In this document: positions 9,914 through 21,027 of the stretch, piece by piece
How positions within the stretch are numbered: position 1 is the first letter of the stretch
Layout of the letters: each line of letters opens with the position of its first letter
NCBI GenBank assembly: GCA_022641835.1
Contig: CP048716.1
Location: forward strand, 1,426,001-1,490,000
Direction: 5' to 3'
Length of the DNA: 64,000 nucleotides
From: Petasospora fabianii
Taxonomy: Eukaryota; Ascomycota; Saccharomycetes; Phaffomycetales; Wickerhamomycetaceae
Made by a program: the position numbers and the translations under genes
Notes under the pieces: generated by a model
The model's input: the letters and a program-made list of their open reading frames with translations, nothing else
What the model was told of the DNA's origin: nothing
The model's database searches: none

Positions 9914-10326
9914 GGCCGTGCTGATTTGCCTGTATATGTTTGCAGGTTTCCTATCGTGATAGGACACAGTCTCCCTCCCAAATGAAGAGTATACTATTTG
10001 GTTTTCAAAGATGAGAGACCCTCCCGGGAGACGGCAAAAAGGTCAGGGCTCATAACGGTAATGAGCACCAGTGCTCAAAACCAAATAAAATAAAATGAAA
10101 TAAAAAAATAAAAAAAAAAAACGGGCAAAGTGCGCGAATTGTGCCTCGGCTTATCGCGGGCCTCGGCTGGGGTGCTGCGGAGCTGCCCCAGTTTCTCCAC
10201 ATTTTTAACTTTTGGGTGACTGAGCTGGCGGCGTATAAAGGTGGAGATGGGCGGCAACTTGTCTTCTTCTTCTTGACATATGAACACCTTTGAGCATTAA
10301 GAAGCTTATAATCATAAACATACAAA
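9914..10326. other. Divergent promoter, unknown gene and POT1
   Basis: 413 bp. It holds A-rich runs near 10085-10120, several CGG triplets at 10140-10190 that could form an oleate-type (Oaf1/Pip2) element but do not match the full consensus, and a TATA box at 10234-10240. Confidence 0.5.
10234..10240 (+). promoter_or_regulatory. TATA box of POT1
   Basis: TATAAAG lies about 90 bp upstream of the POT1 ATG. Confidence 0.65.
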
Positions 10327-11586
10327 ATGGACAGACTCTCGCAGATTAGTGGCCACTTGACCTCTTCCGCTCACACCGCAAAGATTACACAGAAGAACGA
10401 TGACGACGTTGTCATCGTTGCCGCCTACAGAACAGCTATCACAAAGGGTGGCAAGGGCCAGTTCAAGGACCTCAAATCAGACGAACTTCTTTACAGATTT
10501 GTTAAGAAGTTCCTTGAGACCGTCAAGGTGGATCCATCTAAGATCGAGGATGTGGCGTGCGGTAACGTTTTGAACAAGGGTGCCGGTGCCACTGAGCACC
10601 GTGCCGCTGTGCTCGCCGCTGGTATCCCAGACAGTACCCCATTCCTTGCTATCAACAGACAGTGTTCTTCATCTTTGACATGTGTTAATGACATTGCTAA
10701 CAAGATCAGAGTCGGACAGATTGGTCTCGGATTTGCCTGTGGTGTCGAATCCATGACACAACACTATGGTCCAGGTGCCCTTGCTGAGATTTCTCCATTG
10801 TTGAAGAAGAACGCTGATGCTAAGAAATGTGAGATCCCAATGGGTATCACCAATGAGAACGTTGCTGCCAAGTACCATATTGACAGAAAAGTGCAGGATG
10901 AGTTTGCTGCTGCTTCATACAACAAGGCTGAAAAAGCCATTGCTGCCGGTCTCTTCAAGGAGGAGATTTTGCCATTAGAGGTTGAAATTACCGAGGAGGA
11001 GGACGATGATGAAGGTGAAGAAACAAAGGTTACAACAAAGAAGATCGTTGTTGACACTGATGGTGGTCCAAGAAAGGGTGTCACCCCACAGTCTCTCGGA
11101 AAGATTAAGCCAGCTTTCAAGAAGGATGGTTCTACACACGCTGGTAACTCCTCCCAGGTTTCCGATGGTGCCTCTGGTGCATTGCTTGCTCGTCGTGATG
11201 TCGCTGAGAAGTTGGGTCTCCCAATCATTGGTAAATACGTTGAGTTTAGAGTCCTTGGTGTTCCACCAGAGATTATGGGTGTTGGCCCAGCTTATGCCAT
11301 TCCACAGGTTCTTAAGGCTACCGGTCTCGGTGTGAATGATATTGACATTTACGAGATTAACGAGGCCTTTGCCGCACAGGCTTTGTTCTCCATTCACCAC
11401 GTTGGTATCGACATTAACAAGGTTAACCCTCGTGGTGGTGCCATTGCACTTGGCCACCCATTGGCCGCCACCGGTACTAGACAGATTGCCACTTTGATGA
11501 GAGAGCTTAAGCCGGGCCAGATTGGTGTCACCTCGATGTGTCTCGGTACCGGAATGGGTGCTGCTGCTGTCTTTGTCAGAGAGTGA
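10327..11586 (+). CDS. POT1: Peroxisomal 3-ketoacyl-CoA thiolase
   Basis: 419 residues. Catalyses the last step of peroxisomal fatty acid beta-oxidation. A complete PTS2 import signal is visible at residues 3-11 (RLSQISGHL), fitting the consensus R-[LVI]-x5-[HQ]-[LA]. The acyl-accepting cysteine is C113 in NRQCSSS. The C-terminal thiolase signatures are INEAFAAQA, NPRGGAIALGHP and CLGTGMGAAA with its catalytic Cys. Odd point: an acidic/basic low-complexity insert at about residues 219-240 (EITEEEDDDEGEETK) sits between the two thiolase halves and is longer than I recall for S. cerevisiae Pot1. Strong codon bias suggests high expression. Near GUT2 and RRD1, as in S. cerevisiae. Confidence 0.97.
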   Translation: MDRLSQISGHLTSSAHTAKITQKNDDDVVIVAAYRTAITKGGKGQFKDLKSDELLYRFVKKFLETVKVDPSKIEDVACGNVLNKGAGATEHRAAVLAAGIPDSTPFLAINRQCSSSLTCVNDIANKIRVGQIGLGFACGVESMTQHYGPGALAEISPLLKKNADAKKCEIPMGITNENVAAKYHIDRKVQDEFAAASYNKAEKAIAAGLFKEEILPLEVEITEEEDDDEGEETKVTTKKIVVDTDGGPRKGVTPQSLGKIKPAFKKDGSTHAGNSSQVSDGASGALLARRDVAEKLGLPIIGKYVEFRVLGVPPEIMGVGPAYAIPQVLKATGLGVNDIDIYEINEAFAAQALFSIHHVGIDINKVNPRGGAIALGHPLAATGTRQIATLMRELKPGQIGVTSMCLGTGMGAAAVFVRE

Positions 11587-11854
11587 TGGAAACTGCACAA
11601 TGCCGAAAAAAGATTCGTCAGGAACGTGCTTTTGTATTTAGCGGCTATAACCAATAAAGTTTTACACTGAAACTGACTTTGTAGACTATTTCTTCAGAAT
11701 GCGTAGATCATGGGTGGGGTTGAACCACCATCAAAGACTTTTTCGCGGAATGAAAATGGCCCAGATCAAATATTTAGACGGAGGCGCTCAACAAAACAAT
11801 ACTTGCCCCGACATACACTTTAATACATTTTGACAGCAACCAATCGTACAAAAA

Positions 11855-12469
11855 ATGTCCGTTGAGGAGATTAACCCGAACACATACAGTAGGGATTATT
11901 ACTTTACATCTTCGGTGAATGTGCCCACACGAGGGAGACAGCGCACGGCAACACAAGACAACGGACCGCGTAAGCGTCTAGCACCGGGCTCATATAACCT
12001 CGCCTCCATCGAATCCACCGTCCACGGAACTGCACTCACCGAGGACCTTGCCGAGGAGAAAAACTCGAACAAGAGATTTGCAGAACTCGATAGGGAAAAC
12101 TATAACGAAACGGCACGTATCGATTTACCCAAGCTTGGTATCACGTTTGACTACCCACGATTCCCTCGTCAGACCCCAAAGAACCCAAAGACAAAGTCAA
12201 AGCAAAGTTCGTTACAGCAGGTGAGAAAGACACTGGCATCGAGAAGAGGTCTTGCCAATTATCTGGACGAGGATGAACGTAACGCTGCAATCTTGCATAA
12301 TGTTGTGAGTAAGAAAAAGAACATAATGTTGATGGTTCCAAACAAAAAACTGTGCTCCATCTGTGGTGATAACGCTCCTGGAAGCTGCGTGAGATGCAAC
12401 TCTCGTGTTTGCAGTGTTAAGTGTACCACCGTGCACAATGAGACTCGTTGTACAGGATACTTTGGTTGA
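11855..12469 (+). CDS. VPS71: SWR1 complex subunit Vps71/Swc6, HIT zinc finger
   Basis: 204 residues (280 in S. cerevisiae). Subunit of the SWR1 remodeller that places histone H2A.Z. The C-terminal HIT zinc finger is complete: CSICGDNAPGSCVRC followed by NSRVC, VKC, a His and a final Cys (spacing C-x2-C-x7-C-x2-C-x4-C-x3-C-x3-H-x3-C), at about residues 168-200. The N-terminal half is basic and probably disordered, with residues 70-140 forming the SWR1-binding segment in relatives. It ends four residues after the last Cys, as in the family. No intron is seen. Confidence 0.88.
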   Translation: MSVEEINPNTYSRDYYFTSSVNVPTRGRQRTATQDNGPRKRLAPGSYNLASIESTVHGTALTEDLAEEKNSNKRFAELDRENYNETARIDLPKLGITFDYPRFPRQTPKNPKTKSKQSSLQQVRKTLASRRGLANYLDEDERNAAILHNVVSKKKNIMLMVPNKKLCSICGDNAPGSCVRCNSRVCSVKCTTVHNETRCTGYFG

Positions 12470-12770
12470 GCATTGTCTGCCGGCTTTGCGTGACTATCAT
12501 GGGCCCTGTCGCCACTGAGCGTCATAACCAAAATAATTTAATGAATAATGACCAAACTGATTTAATCATACATTGTAGAAAGAGATTTGTCATCGAAATG
12601 AGACTAGTCAATCAGTCGTATCTCTCAAATGGTCTCCATGATGACTCTTCCCCACCTCCGATATCGGACTCATCGCGAACATAGAAAAGGGTAACCTCCA
12701 CAACTACATCACGTCCATCAACCACTAGACTACCACCATCCCCGATCTCTCCCAAACAAACATCATCATC
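12470..12770. other. Intergenic, VPS71 3' end and ARH1 promoter
   Basis: 301 bp between genes on the same strand. No additional gene signal seen. Confidence 0.5.
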
Positions 12771-14297
12771 ATGCTCCGCACGCTCCGTCCACGCGTGGCA
12801 ATTGTCTCACCGACACTCCATCGCCTACAATCTACGCTCAACGTCGCCATTGTTGGCTCCGGGCCCTCCGGGTTTTACACGGCCCATGACCTTCTCAAGC
12901 GTCCTAACGTGAAGGTTACCATATTTGACAAGCTTCCAACTCCATTTGGTCTAAGCAGATACGGTGTTGCACCTGACCATCTCGAAGTAAAGAACTGTGA
13001 GGATACGTTCACTGAGGCTGCTAGTAGTGATCGCTTTGCATTTAGGGGAAATGTTGAAGTTGGTAAGGATGTCACGTTGCAGGAATTGCATGAGAGATTT
13101 AATAGTGTTGTGTTGGCTTATGGATGTGATCGTGGTAACCGCTTGGGAATTGAAGGTGAAGATCTCCCTGGTGTGATTAATGCTCATGAGTTTGTGGGTT
13201 GGTATAATGGGAATCCAGATACAGAGACTGTGAGACCACCACTGGAGGATGTCGAGAAATTAGTGATTATTGGTAACGGTAACGTTGCCATGGACATTGC
13301 AAGGCTGTTGCTAATGCCTGCTGAAGAGGTTGAGAAGAGTGATATTGCTGAACATGCTATTCGTGTGCTGAAGAAGAGTAAGGTCAATGACATTAAGATT
13401 GTTGCCAGAAGAGGATTTTTAGAGAGTGCATTTGCAACAAAGGAGATCAGAGAATTGTTGCAATTGGAGAAATATGGTGTCAAGTTCCAAGGTATTGATC
13501 ATGAAGTCATTGAGTTGCTGATACCAATCAAGAATAAGCTGGAGAGAGTGCAGAAGAGAAAACTTGAAACGTTGTTGGATTACATGAAACCAGATGAGGA
13601 GAGAAGGGGAAAGAAGAAGTTCCAAATCCCAGATAAGTACACCAAGAGTTGGAAACTAGAGTATTTACTCTCGCCAACAAAGGTGACACCAAACCCTACA
13701 AACCCAAAGCTTGTCTCTGAGATCACGTTCCAGCAGAATGTGCTTTATCATGAAGATCCAGAATCCCCAGCTAAGGTCGAAGCGGTGCCTAACCAGTTCA
13801 AGACGTTCAAGGCCGATCTTGTCGTTACATCATTGGGTTTTAAAGGAAGAGCTATACCGGGACTGGATAAGCTTGGTATCAAGTTTGATGCTAGAAAGGG
13901 GACAATCGCCAGTAGAGACTCTCGTGTATTGAATGAAGCTGGTGTTGAAGTGCCCGGTATCTACGCTGCCGGATGGATCAAGAATTCAAAAAGGGGTCCG
14001 ATTTTAACTACGTTTGTTGATTCTGATGCTGTTGCACAATCTGTGATTGCTGATTTCGAAAATGGTGTAACTAGTGGTGATAAAGTTGGTGTTGAAGGTT
14101 TGGAGATTGAAGGTGCTACTGATTGGAAGGATTGGGAGAACTTGAATAAGTTTGAGTTGGAGTTTGGTAAGTTGCACGATAAGGCCAGATGGAAAGTTCC
14201 AGAGGTTACAAAGATGTTGGAGATAATCAGAGATGGTAGTGGTTCCAAAGAGGACAAAATTACCAAGTTTAAAGAGTGGTTAGAAAGTTATCAGTGA
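12771..14297 (+). CDS. ARH1: Mitochondrial ferredoxin reductase (adrenodoxin reductase homologue)
   Basis: 508 residues. Transfers electrons from NADPH to the mitochondrial ferredoxin Yah1 for iron-sulfur cluster, heme A and ubiquinone biosynthesis. The first 25 residues (MLRTLRPRVAIVSPTLHRL...) form a typical Arg-rich matrix-targeting leader. The FAD motif VGSGPSGFYTAHDLLKR follows at about 29-45. The family-specific segment FDKLPTPFGLSRYGVAPDH lies at about 52-70, and the NADP-binding IGNGNVAMDIARLLL near 167-181. The C-terminal YAAGWIKNSKRGPI loop is present. In S. cerevisiae this gene (YDR376W) is next to ATP17 and LSM6, as here. Confidence 0.97.
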   Translation: MLRTLRPRVAIVSPTLHRLQSTLNVAIVGSGPSGFYTAHDLLKRPNVKVTIFDKLPTPFGLSRYGVAPDHLEVKNCEDTFTEAASSDRFAFRGNVEVGKDVTLQELHERFNSVVLAYGCDRGNRLGIEGEDLPGVINAHEFVGWYNGNPDTETVRPPLEDVEKLVIIGNGNVAMDIARLLLMPAEEVEKSDIAEHAIRVLKKSKVNDIKIVARRGFLESAFATKEIRELLQLEKYGVKFQGIDHEVIELLIPIKNKLERVQKRKLETLLDYMKPDEERRGKKKFQIPDKYTKSWKLEYLLSPTKVTPNPTNPKLVSEITFQQNVLYHEDPESPAKVEAVPNQFKTFKADLVVTSLGFKGRAIPGLDKLGIKFDARKGTIASRDSRVLNEAGVEVPGIYAAGWIKNSKRGPILTTFVDSDAVAQSVIADFENGVTSGDKVGVEGLEIEGATDWKDWENLNKFELEFGKLHDKARWKVPEVTKMLEIIRDGSGSKEDKITKFKEWLESYQ

Positions 14298-14556
14298 TTG
14301 TACATATTTTAAAGATACAAGGACTACACTATTGCATTCTAATGTCATAAAACATGGATTTGTAAATGTGTTTTGGTAATTGCATGAGAAACCCTTGCCT
14401 CAAATGGAAGCAAAATGCATCGGGAATCTCAATCCAAAAGAGTCATTTCTATCTCGTAGCGTGTTTGTTGAATTTGTTTTTTGCGTGTGAACCTGTGTAA
14501 ATGGAGGGAATATTGAATATCAAACTCAGCATAAGTCAACCTCAGAGTTCAAAAGC

Positions 14557-15321
14557 TTAGTGGTGCTCGGCACCGTCCTTGTGGTGACGCAAGTGGAAGT
14601 AGTATTCCAAACTGTAACCAAAGATAAGGACGAAAGCGGACAAGTGCAACAATGGCTTACCAGTGGCGTTGTCACCGTTGAAGTACTTCTCCTTGTAACG
14701 ACCAATGAGACCGGTTGGCTTGACCTGTGGAGCTGGACCCTGTGGCAAGGCCTTGTAGAACTCAACAACAGAAGCCAATCTCTTGGCAGCTGGGTTGGAA
14801 CCAATGTTCTGTAATTTGGTGTTAGTATTTCTGGACAGGTAAAAATGGTTCCCAATGGTGCTAACGGGTGAGACGTGTTGTGAGAGAATCGGCGATGGAC
14901 AGGTGTTCGCTTGCTGCTTGATCACTTTTAGTTCTTTGATAAGATCGAGCGCGTGCTGTGTTAGGATCGTGATGTATTGTGCCAAAGTGGTCTGCATTGC
15001 TAGTCGGCATGCCCGGTATCCGAAACCAAGGCCATCTTGAATTGGATGAAGGATCATCAATTGCTCCTTGAGAATCTGCCTGATGAGCCTGATCATTACT
15101 CTGAGATCTCAATTGAACGACGTGAATAAGGGTCATGTGGCTGTGGTATTTGGCGATGCGCCTTCTCCTCTCTCCAGTTCGACGACACGCGCCAACACAC
15201 CCGGGTTTTTGTATCCGTAGCTGAGGGGGGAAAACTGTCTTTACTCATGGGGACGTACCTTGGCGGAAGCGATCTTTGGTGGGATCAAAGTGGACAATTG
15301 ACGTCTGATAATGAAGGACAT
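14557..15321 (-). CDS. ATP17: Mitochondrial ATP synthase subunit f, two exons
   Basis: Subunit f of the membrane (Fo) part of ATP synthase; 104 residues after splicing. Exon 1 is 15321..15259 and encodes MSFIIRRQLSTLIPPKIASA plus K. Exon 2 is 14808..14557 and starts NIGSNPAAKRL. The join gives a protein closely similar to yeast Atp17, including FYKALPQGPAP and the C-terminal YSLEYYFHLRHHK; one membrane segment precedes that motif. The 450-nt intron (14809..15258) starts GTACGT and ends with TACTAAC a few bases before ACAG. An unspliced reading frame runs back into the intron and gives a false N-terminus of about 96 residues. It is tandem with LSM6 upstream. Confidence 0.93.
14809..15258 (-). 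other. ATP17 intron, 450 nt
   Basis: Bounded by GTACGT and TTACAG, with a TACTAAC branch site near the 3' end. Unusually long for such a small gene. I looked for a box C/D snoRNA; one TTGATGA is present, but no matching D box. Confidence 0.85.
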
Positions 15322-15668
15322 CCTGGCCGTATTTGGGTTGGGTAGCTAATTAACACAAGAGTTCAATGGGTTCACTGACCAGTTGTTGTCGCCTTTTTTT
15401 TGGCGAGGTGGTTTTTCCTGGTGAGCGAATTCAATTGGCAGCGCATAAGTTTTGCGCGGGCGTTGTGGTGGTTATGCCGGGAGTTGCTTATGCTGGACGT
15501 ACGGGGGGACCTACCCTTTTGGAGTAGTAGTAAGTAGTAAACTAGCTTTCTTTATTCGCTGAGTGGGGGACTAAATAGAGACTACTTCATAAGGAGGTCT
15601 GATTACACTTTTGTTACAAAAGGAGATATATGATACATTAGACATTAACATTGGGAAATAGATCAAAC
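15322..15668. other. ATP17 promoter region
   Basis: 347 bp between LSM6 (3' end at 15669) and ATP17, both on the minus strand. T-rich near 15395. Nothing else recognised. Confidence 0.5.
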
Positions 15669-16064
15669 TCATTCTTGGGAAATGTATAGCACTATGGCAG
15701 ATTGTTAGTATGAACGATTCTCACAAAGTAGCACTCATTATAGTTATAATGATATGGAGGGAGAGCATATTTAACATACCATTGTTTCCACGGATAAACA
15801 CATCACCGTATTTTCTCGTCACTGTTCCTTCAACAACTTCTTGTGTCTCCTCAAGGGCAATGTTCATGTAACCGTCAATGGTATCGAGAGTTCCTAATAT
15901 ATCATGTTAGTTTTTGAGTTCACTAGACGAGTAAAATCAAAGCTTCATAAGAACATACCATGATATTCCTCACCGGAATAGAGCTTGACGACGACTTTGC
16001 CTCCTGTGAGTTCACCGAGGAACTTGGATGGGGCTGATACGGTTGTGGTTTCTGTTGTGGACAT
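15669..16064 (-). CDS. LSM6: U6 snRNA / mRNA-decay Sm-like protein Lsm6, three exons
   Basis: 80 residues after splicing, close to the usual 86. Part of the Lsm2-8 ring on U6 snRNA and the Lsm1-7 ring in mRNA decay. Exon 1 is 16064..15959, exon 2 15893..15780, exon 3 15691..15669. Intron 1 is 65 nt (GTATGT, branch AACTAAC, TTAG); intron 2 is 88 nt (GTATGT, branch TACTAAC, ATAG). Joined exons give FLGELTGGKVVVKLYSGEEY, then HGTLDTIDGYMNIALEET (Sm1) and FIRGNNVLYIS (Sm2). The last exon encodes only the final seven residues and stop, so a simple ORF scan misses this gene entirely. Confidence 0.92.
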
Positions 16065-17540
16065 TGCAAGATGGTTAACGTTATGTGAAGGTGGCTGCTT
16101 TAAGACCCTAATAAATTTTTGTGTGAATGATGGTTAACCAAATGTAGACCTTAATGCTGAAGTGCAAATTATAAAGTCAATGACAAGATATGTATGGGTT
16201 CTGTAACCCATTGAAATGAAAGGTCTCGAGTCTCCGAAAGCGATCGCGAAATCTTTCTCTCTCACTGTGGCCTGGTCACGTGCATTAATATCAAAAATCA
16301 CGTGACATATAGAGTCTTAAAAGATACCCCGTTTGATTACGTAATGCGTCTTTTGATTAGGCTGCTTAGCCAAGTAATCACCTAGGAATAACAACCAGAC
16401 CGTGCTGATGCCTAAGCGTAATGTAAATCCTACGATCAACAGTTTCAATTATCCCTCTAGATAGTAGTGGAGACACCATCAAGCGATCATTGGTGGAAAA
16501 CCACAAAGAATAGAAGCTGAGAGGGCACAGATCAAAAAAATCCAGGCGTGCAGTACAAGCGAGATATGACGTATTGCAACTGAGATTTTTTGATTGATTG
16601 ATTATCTCAGATACCACTAGCCTTGGGCCAGACAAGTAAATGTTGGTTAAGTCAGTTGTGGATGTCTCCTTGATAAGGCAACCGTCTGATAACTGTAATC
16701 CAGAATTGCGGTTTGTAGGACGGTATTTAAACGTCACCTTTTGGCGCGTACCTTCGTGTCATGCACCGCGGAATTGCCCAAACGGTCGATTAATTATGAG
16801 CGTCGAACGCGTTAATTATGGGGAGCGAACAGGGCTCGGAGTTGTTACAGGAAGGTCAAATCGAGGACTTTAACCACTAAAAAGCATTATATAGATCTTG
16901 AACAATACTAGTAGCATCTTCATACTCTACTGTTCTCTCCACAGAATTTTTTTAGTGGTTTTCACTGGCCTCCCCTCCCCAGACACGTCAAATGGCCTTT
17001 TAAGACCAGCGCGCAGCTGTGAGCACCTGGGACGCGGTGATCTTCGCTTCCAACAAATGCGCGCGCCCCTTCCCGTTCCTTCCCACTAACACATACCTTA
17101 ATAACCCGCTGAAACAAACTTCATCAGGGCGCCCACTACGCCACAAGACTACAAAGAAACACCTTTGAAAGGCGAATCGATCACTCCATTTACAAATCAC
17201 TCCTTCTCTTTCTCTATTCGTTACTCGATTATCGCTCCTCTCCTTTGCCTCAATCCAAACTGCCGCCCGCTTCGCCAGCTAAGCTTTAGCCGCCCCACCC
17301 AGCCTACACGACACATCGTACACAGGCTGCCAACTCTTCCAAGTCGACTAAACTTCATCAGTGTGCCTTCACACACAATCTACCGACCCCTCAAAGCTTC
17401 AGATCAATTACTTTGCAGGACACACAAGCTCTCTCACAAGCGTCCTCAACTCCCACAAACCTTCGCTCCTTCCGATATCTGACCCAGATCTGCAATCTAT
17501 TGCTGTCAAACCCCTATCTTACACACATATCTCTACTATA
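16065..17540. other. 1.48-kb divergent region between LSM6 and RGA
   Basis: Holds two CACGTG boxes (16275-16282 and 16298-16305) near LSM6. Two TTAATTATG copies near 16790 and 16812 lie on either side of an ACGCGT at 16807-16812. A long pyrimidine-rich leader precedes the RGA start (about 17200-17520). No RNA gene or ORF of known family. Confidence 0.5.
16275..16305. promoter_or_regulatory. Paired CACGTG boxes upstream of LSM6
   Basis: GTCACGTG and TCACGTGAC with centres 22 bp apart, about 215 bp upstream of the LSM6 ATG. CACGTG is the core for bHLH factors such as Cbf1 and Pho4; which factor acts here is not shown. Confidence 0.5.
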
Positions 17541-20500
17541 ATGACAACTTACGAAGCACCAATCTCACCGGCTCAGAGCTCAATAATAGATGATGACGAT
17601 GACGACTCACACAAGTGCAGAAGATGCGATCTGGTACGTATCCAATATGCCCCCTACCCCCCCTGGGAATGTGATGCTTTCCCCCTCCCTCAAGCAACTT
17701 CATACTAACAACGATAAAACAGCCGATCCTTGAAGGACATGCCTACGAGTTGGGAGGTGACAGATGGCACATGTACTGTTTCAGTTGTTCCAAGTGTTCA
17801 AAGCTTCTTGGTACTTCATCTAATTTCCTCGTGTTGGGTACCGGTGATTTGATTTGTTCAGATTGTTCATACGCCTGTAACGCATGTGGTAAGAAGATTG
17901 ACGACCTTGCAATCTTAACTGGTGACCAAGCATACTGCTCTACGTGCTTCTGCTGCCGTAACTGTAAGAAGAGAATCGAGGATCTCAAGTATGCCAGAAC
18001 TTCAAAGGGATTGTTCTGTATGTCATGTCATGAAAAACTCTTAGAGAAGAAAAGGAGACATGACAACGAGAAAAGATTGAAACAGAGACAATCAAAACTA
18101 CCGAACCCAGAGAAGGTACTTCCACAAGTTCCACAGGAAGATGGTCAACGTGCATCTTCAGACTATCTCAGAGCCCTGTCTCCAGCAGAGACTGATATCT
18201 CCGAAGTTTCAACACCCGGTGCCACCGAAGTGGCTACATCCGTAACAGCCCCATTTGATACCGATGTCCCACCAAGATCCCCAGAAAGGGTCCCAGTCCA
18301 ACCACTACCAAAGAATATGAACAACAGTCGTCTTCTGGAACCACCCGTTGCTGTTTCACCAATGAAGTTCCCACCACACTTATCACCAATGATGAGCCAG
18401 GAGGACTTTGACATCACGGCATACAATGACACTACTGACACGGCACAAAATGAGCATCATGTTACACCGAAAAACCAAGATCTAAGAGCTAGTACCCCGG
18501 ATAGATTGAACTCCAAGTCTCCATTAAGAAACGCCATCCTCACGCCGAATGCTAAGAACAGACAAGCCATGGTTGTTGGTGATATCAGCTCTAGTTCCTC
18601 AAACAACATCCTCTCAAGTTACACTAACGAGTCACCTCCTCCAAAGATCCCACCTCCAAAGCTTCCAGACGATGACTTCATCGATATGAATGACAGTGAT
18701 GACGATGCTGCATCTAAATATGCCAACAGACCACCAGGTTTCAGTGAGATCAGACACAGTGAAATGGTCCCAACTGGCCTCAACATCCAGGGTCTGCCAT
18801 CTTTTGATGAGCATTTTGAGAAAGACGAACAAAATCAGAAGAACCAGATCAGTCCTGATAATTATGAGACTGGTAATCTCTCACCAGATCTTGGTAATGA
18901 CATCCCACTAGTTGTGAAGCATCAACGTTCCTTCTCTGCCAACACAACTGAAGGTATCCCACTTGAAAATGATCATGACCATGGTGTTATAGGAAGTGCT
19001 AAATCTTGGAAGAGCGCACTGATGTCTCCAACTGCCCCATCAGCGGGGAATAGTGCCAAGAAGGGTGAGAATGGATTGCAGAAGTCAAAATCCATTAGAT
19101 CTCCAAAGAACTTCCTAAATTTCAGAAAGCACAAGAAATCCGTCTCTCAGACTTCTGTGGAAAACTATAGAATATCCTCACCATTAATGGAGTCTCGAAC
19201 CGGATTTGATGAACAGCCCAACATATCCGTCCACACCCCAAAAATCGGCCAGGACTCACCGTACCATGGTGCTGCTCTGTTCACCACGCCTCCAGTCCCA
19301 GACTCTGATCTCTTGGGTCCAAAGAGGAAACAGTCAATGCATGCGAGATCAAGATCAGATGCGAATGTCGAGTCTAATGAATTGGCACATGCCGAGCTCG
19401 AGCTTCGCTCGTTGAGAACTGAGATCCGTGATTTGAAGTTGACCAAGACTACTGTGATGAGGGAAGTGCAAGAATTAACTGCCCAGAGAGATGAAATGAA
19501 TGCGGAAGTTAATCAACTCCAGGCCAGATTGTATCAACTTAAAATGCAATTACAGGGACAATCATCGAAATCGTCGTTGGATGATATCAATGAGACAACG
19601 CCATTGACCTCTAACTCACAACAACATCCATACTCATCATCAACGACTCAATCTGGATCTGCACCTGCCCCACCTCCTTCAGCAGGAGCAGCAGGGCTGT
19701 CACCAACAGTCGCTATTGCTGAGACAGTCACTGTTGACACATCGAAGCAGCCAAAGTCTAAGGCCCGTTTCTGGAAGAGATTTGGCGGTAAGGCGGATGG
19801 GATTTCAAGTTCTCAATCTAGTTATTCCATAAGTCACCTTTTGAATGATCCGAAGGGTGGTAATCCACAAATCTCAGCACCAATAATGAGAAGTGATGAG
19901 GCTGATGAGCTTGGAGGTAATGATAACAAAAAGCTCCTGAACGCCAGAGGCCACAACCTGGAGACCTTGAATGGGAATGGGTCTAGTGGATCTGGTACCT
20001 CGATTGTGACAAATGGCTCAAGTAATCCATTGATCATGAGTGACTTGTTTAACTCGTCTTTGGAAATGAGGGCAACTTATGAGAAGAGACCTGTCCCGTT
20101 GATTGTCTCGAGATTGGTAAGTGAAATTGAGAAGAAGGGGTTGGACTCTGAAGGTATCTATCGTAAGAACGGTGCCACTTCTCAGATGAATGCCATTTTG
20201 AAGGCATTCAACAATTTGTACCAGGCTGATACTTCTCAGGAATTGGAGAACTCTTTGAATAATTGTGACATCAATGCCGTGACTAGTGCATTGAAAAGAT
20301 ACTTGTATTTCCACTTGCCAGAACCGGTGATTCCGATGCACACTTATGAACACTTCATCAACATCTCCAAACTTGATGATGACCTTGATAAGATTGATGG
20401 GTTGGCGAATGTTGTGTCATCATTGCCAAAGGTGAATGCGAGAACGCTGTCGCTGATGCTCACACATCTCAAGAAGGTTGAAACTTACTCTCATCTGAAT

Positions 20501-20659
20501 AAGATGAGCTACCACAATTTGGCTGTGGTATTTGCTCCTACGCTCGCAAGGGTTTCTGATGGTGAGAGAGAGTTGATGGATATGGCTTCCAGAAACAATG
20601 TGACAGAGTTTTTGCTTAGGAACCAGGATGCAGTCTTTGCCAGAGTCGAGCAGAGCTGA
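17541..20659 (+). CDS. RGA2: LIM-domain Rho GTPase-activating protein (Rga1/Rga2), two exons
   Basis: 1009 residues after splicing, matching the length of yeast Rga1 and Rga2. Stimulates GTP hydrolysis by Cdc42 in polarity and septin organisation. Exon 1 is 17541..17633, exon 2 17723..20659; the 89-nt intron has GTACGT, TACTAAC at 17703-17709 and ACAG. The intron splits the first LIM domain just after CRRCDL; LIM1 continues with GHAYELGGDRWHMYC and LIM2 with YACNACGKKI. A long polar, proline-rich middle follows, a coiled coil at about 583-642, then the RhoGAP domain from about 820 with arginine finger in SEGIYRKNG. The single gene sits beside both the RGA2 and the RGA1 neighbours of S. cerevisiae, so the symbol could equally be RGA1. 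Confidence 0.93.
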
Positions 20660-21027
20660 CATATTTGTTGATACGTTGGATACAGTGTGATGTCACTGAT
20701 ACGATATGGTTAATGTTTTATAGAAAGTCTGACCGGCTCTGACCGTGATGGCATGATGTGATAATGACACTCTTTTTTAATATTGACGTCACACAAGTTT
20801 AGGTGGCTACAGATGTAGGAAATGGGATACAACACTCTAAGAAGTATGGAAAATAAGTCATGATAAATCGTTAGCTATTCTTGGTAATAGCGCATGTTAT
20901 ATACAAACCAGATGCAGTAGCGAGAACGATGGTGAAGATCGGGGGAAGATACCGATGCAGGAATATGATCAGCTATGAAACAGTATGACAATCGAAAGGA
21001 AACTAAAATAAGACTGGCTGTAACAGA
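20660..21027. other. Convergent 3' region
   Basis: 368 bp between the RGA and SDH6 stop codons. AT-rich; no gene seen. Confidence 0.5.

Noticed and set aside
14809-15096. Open frame continuing upstream of ATP17 exon 2
   Set aside because: It is intron sequence: the family N-terminus is found in a separate exon with matching splice sites.
16230-16305. Possible point centromere: a TCACGTG near TCCGAAA
   Set aside because: The full CDEIII consensus and an 80-bp AT-rich CDEII are absent; the order and spacing do not fit.
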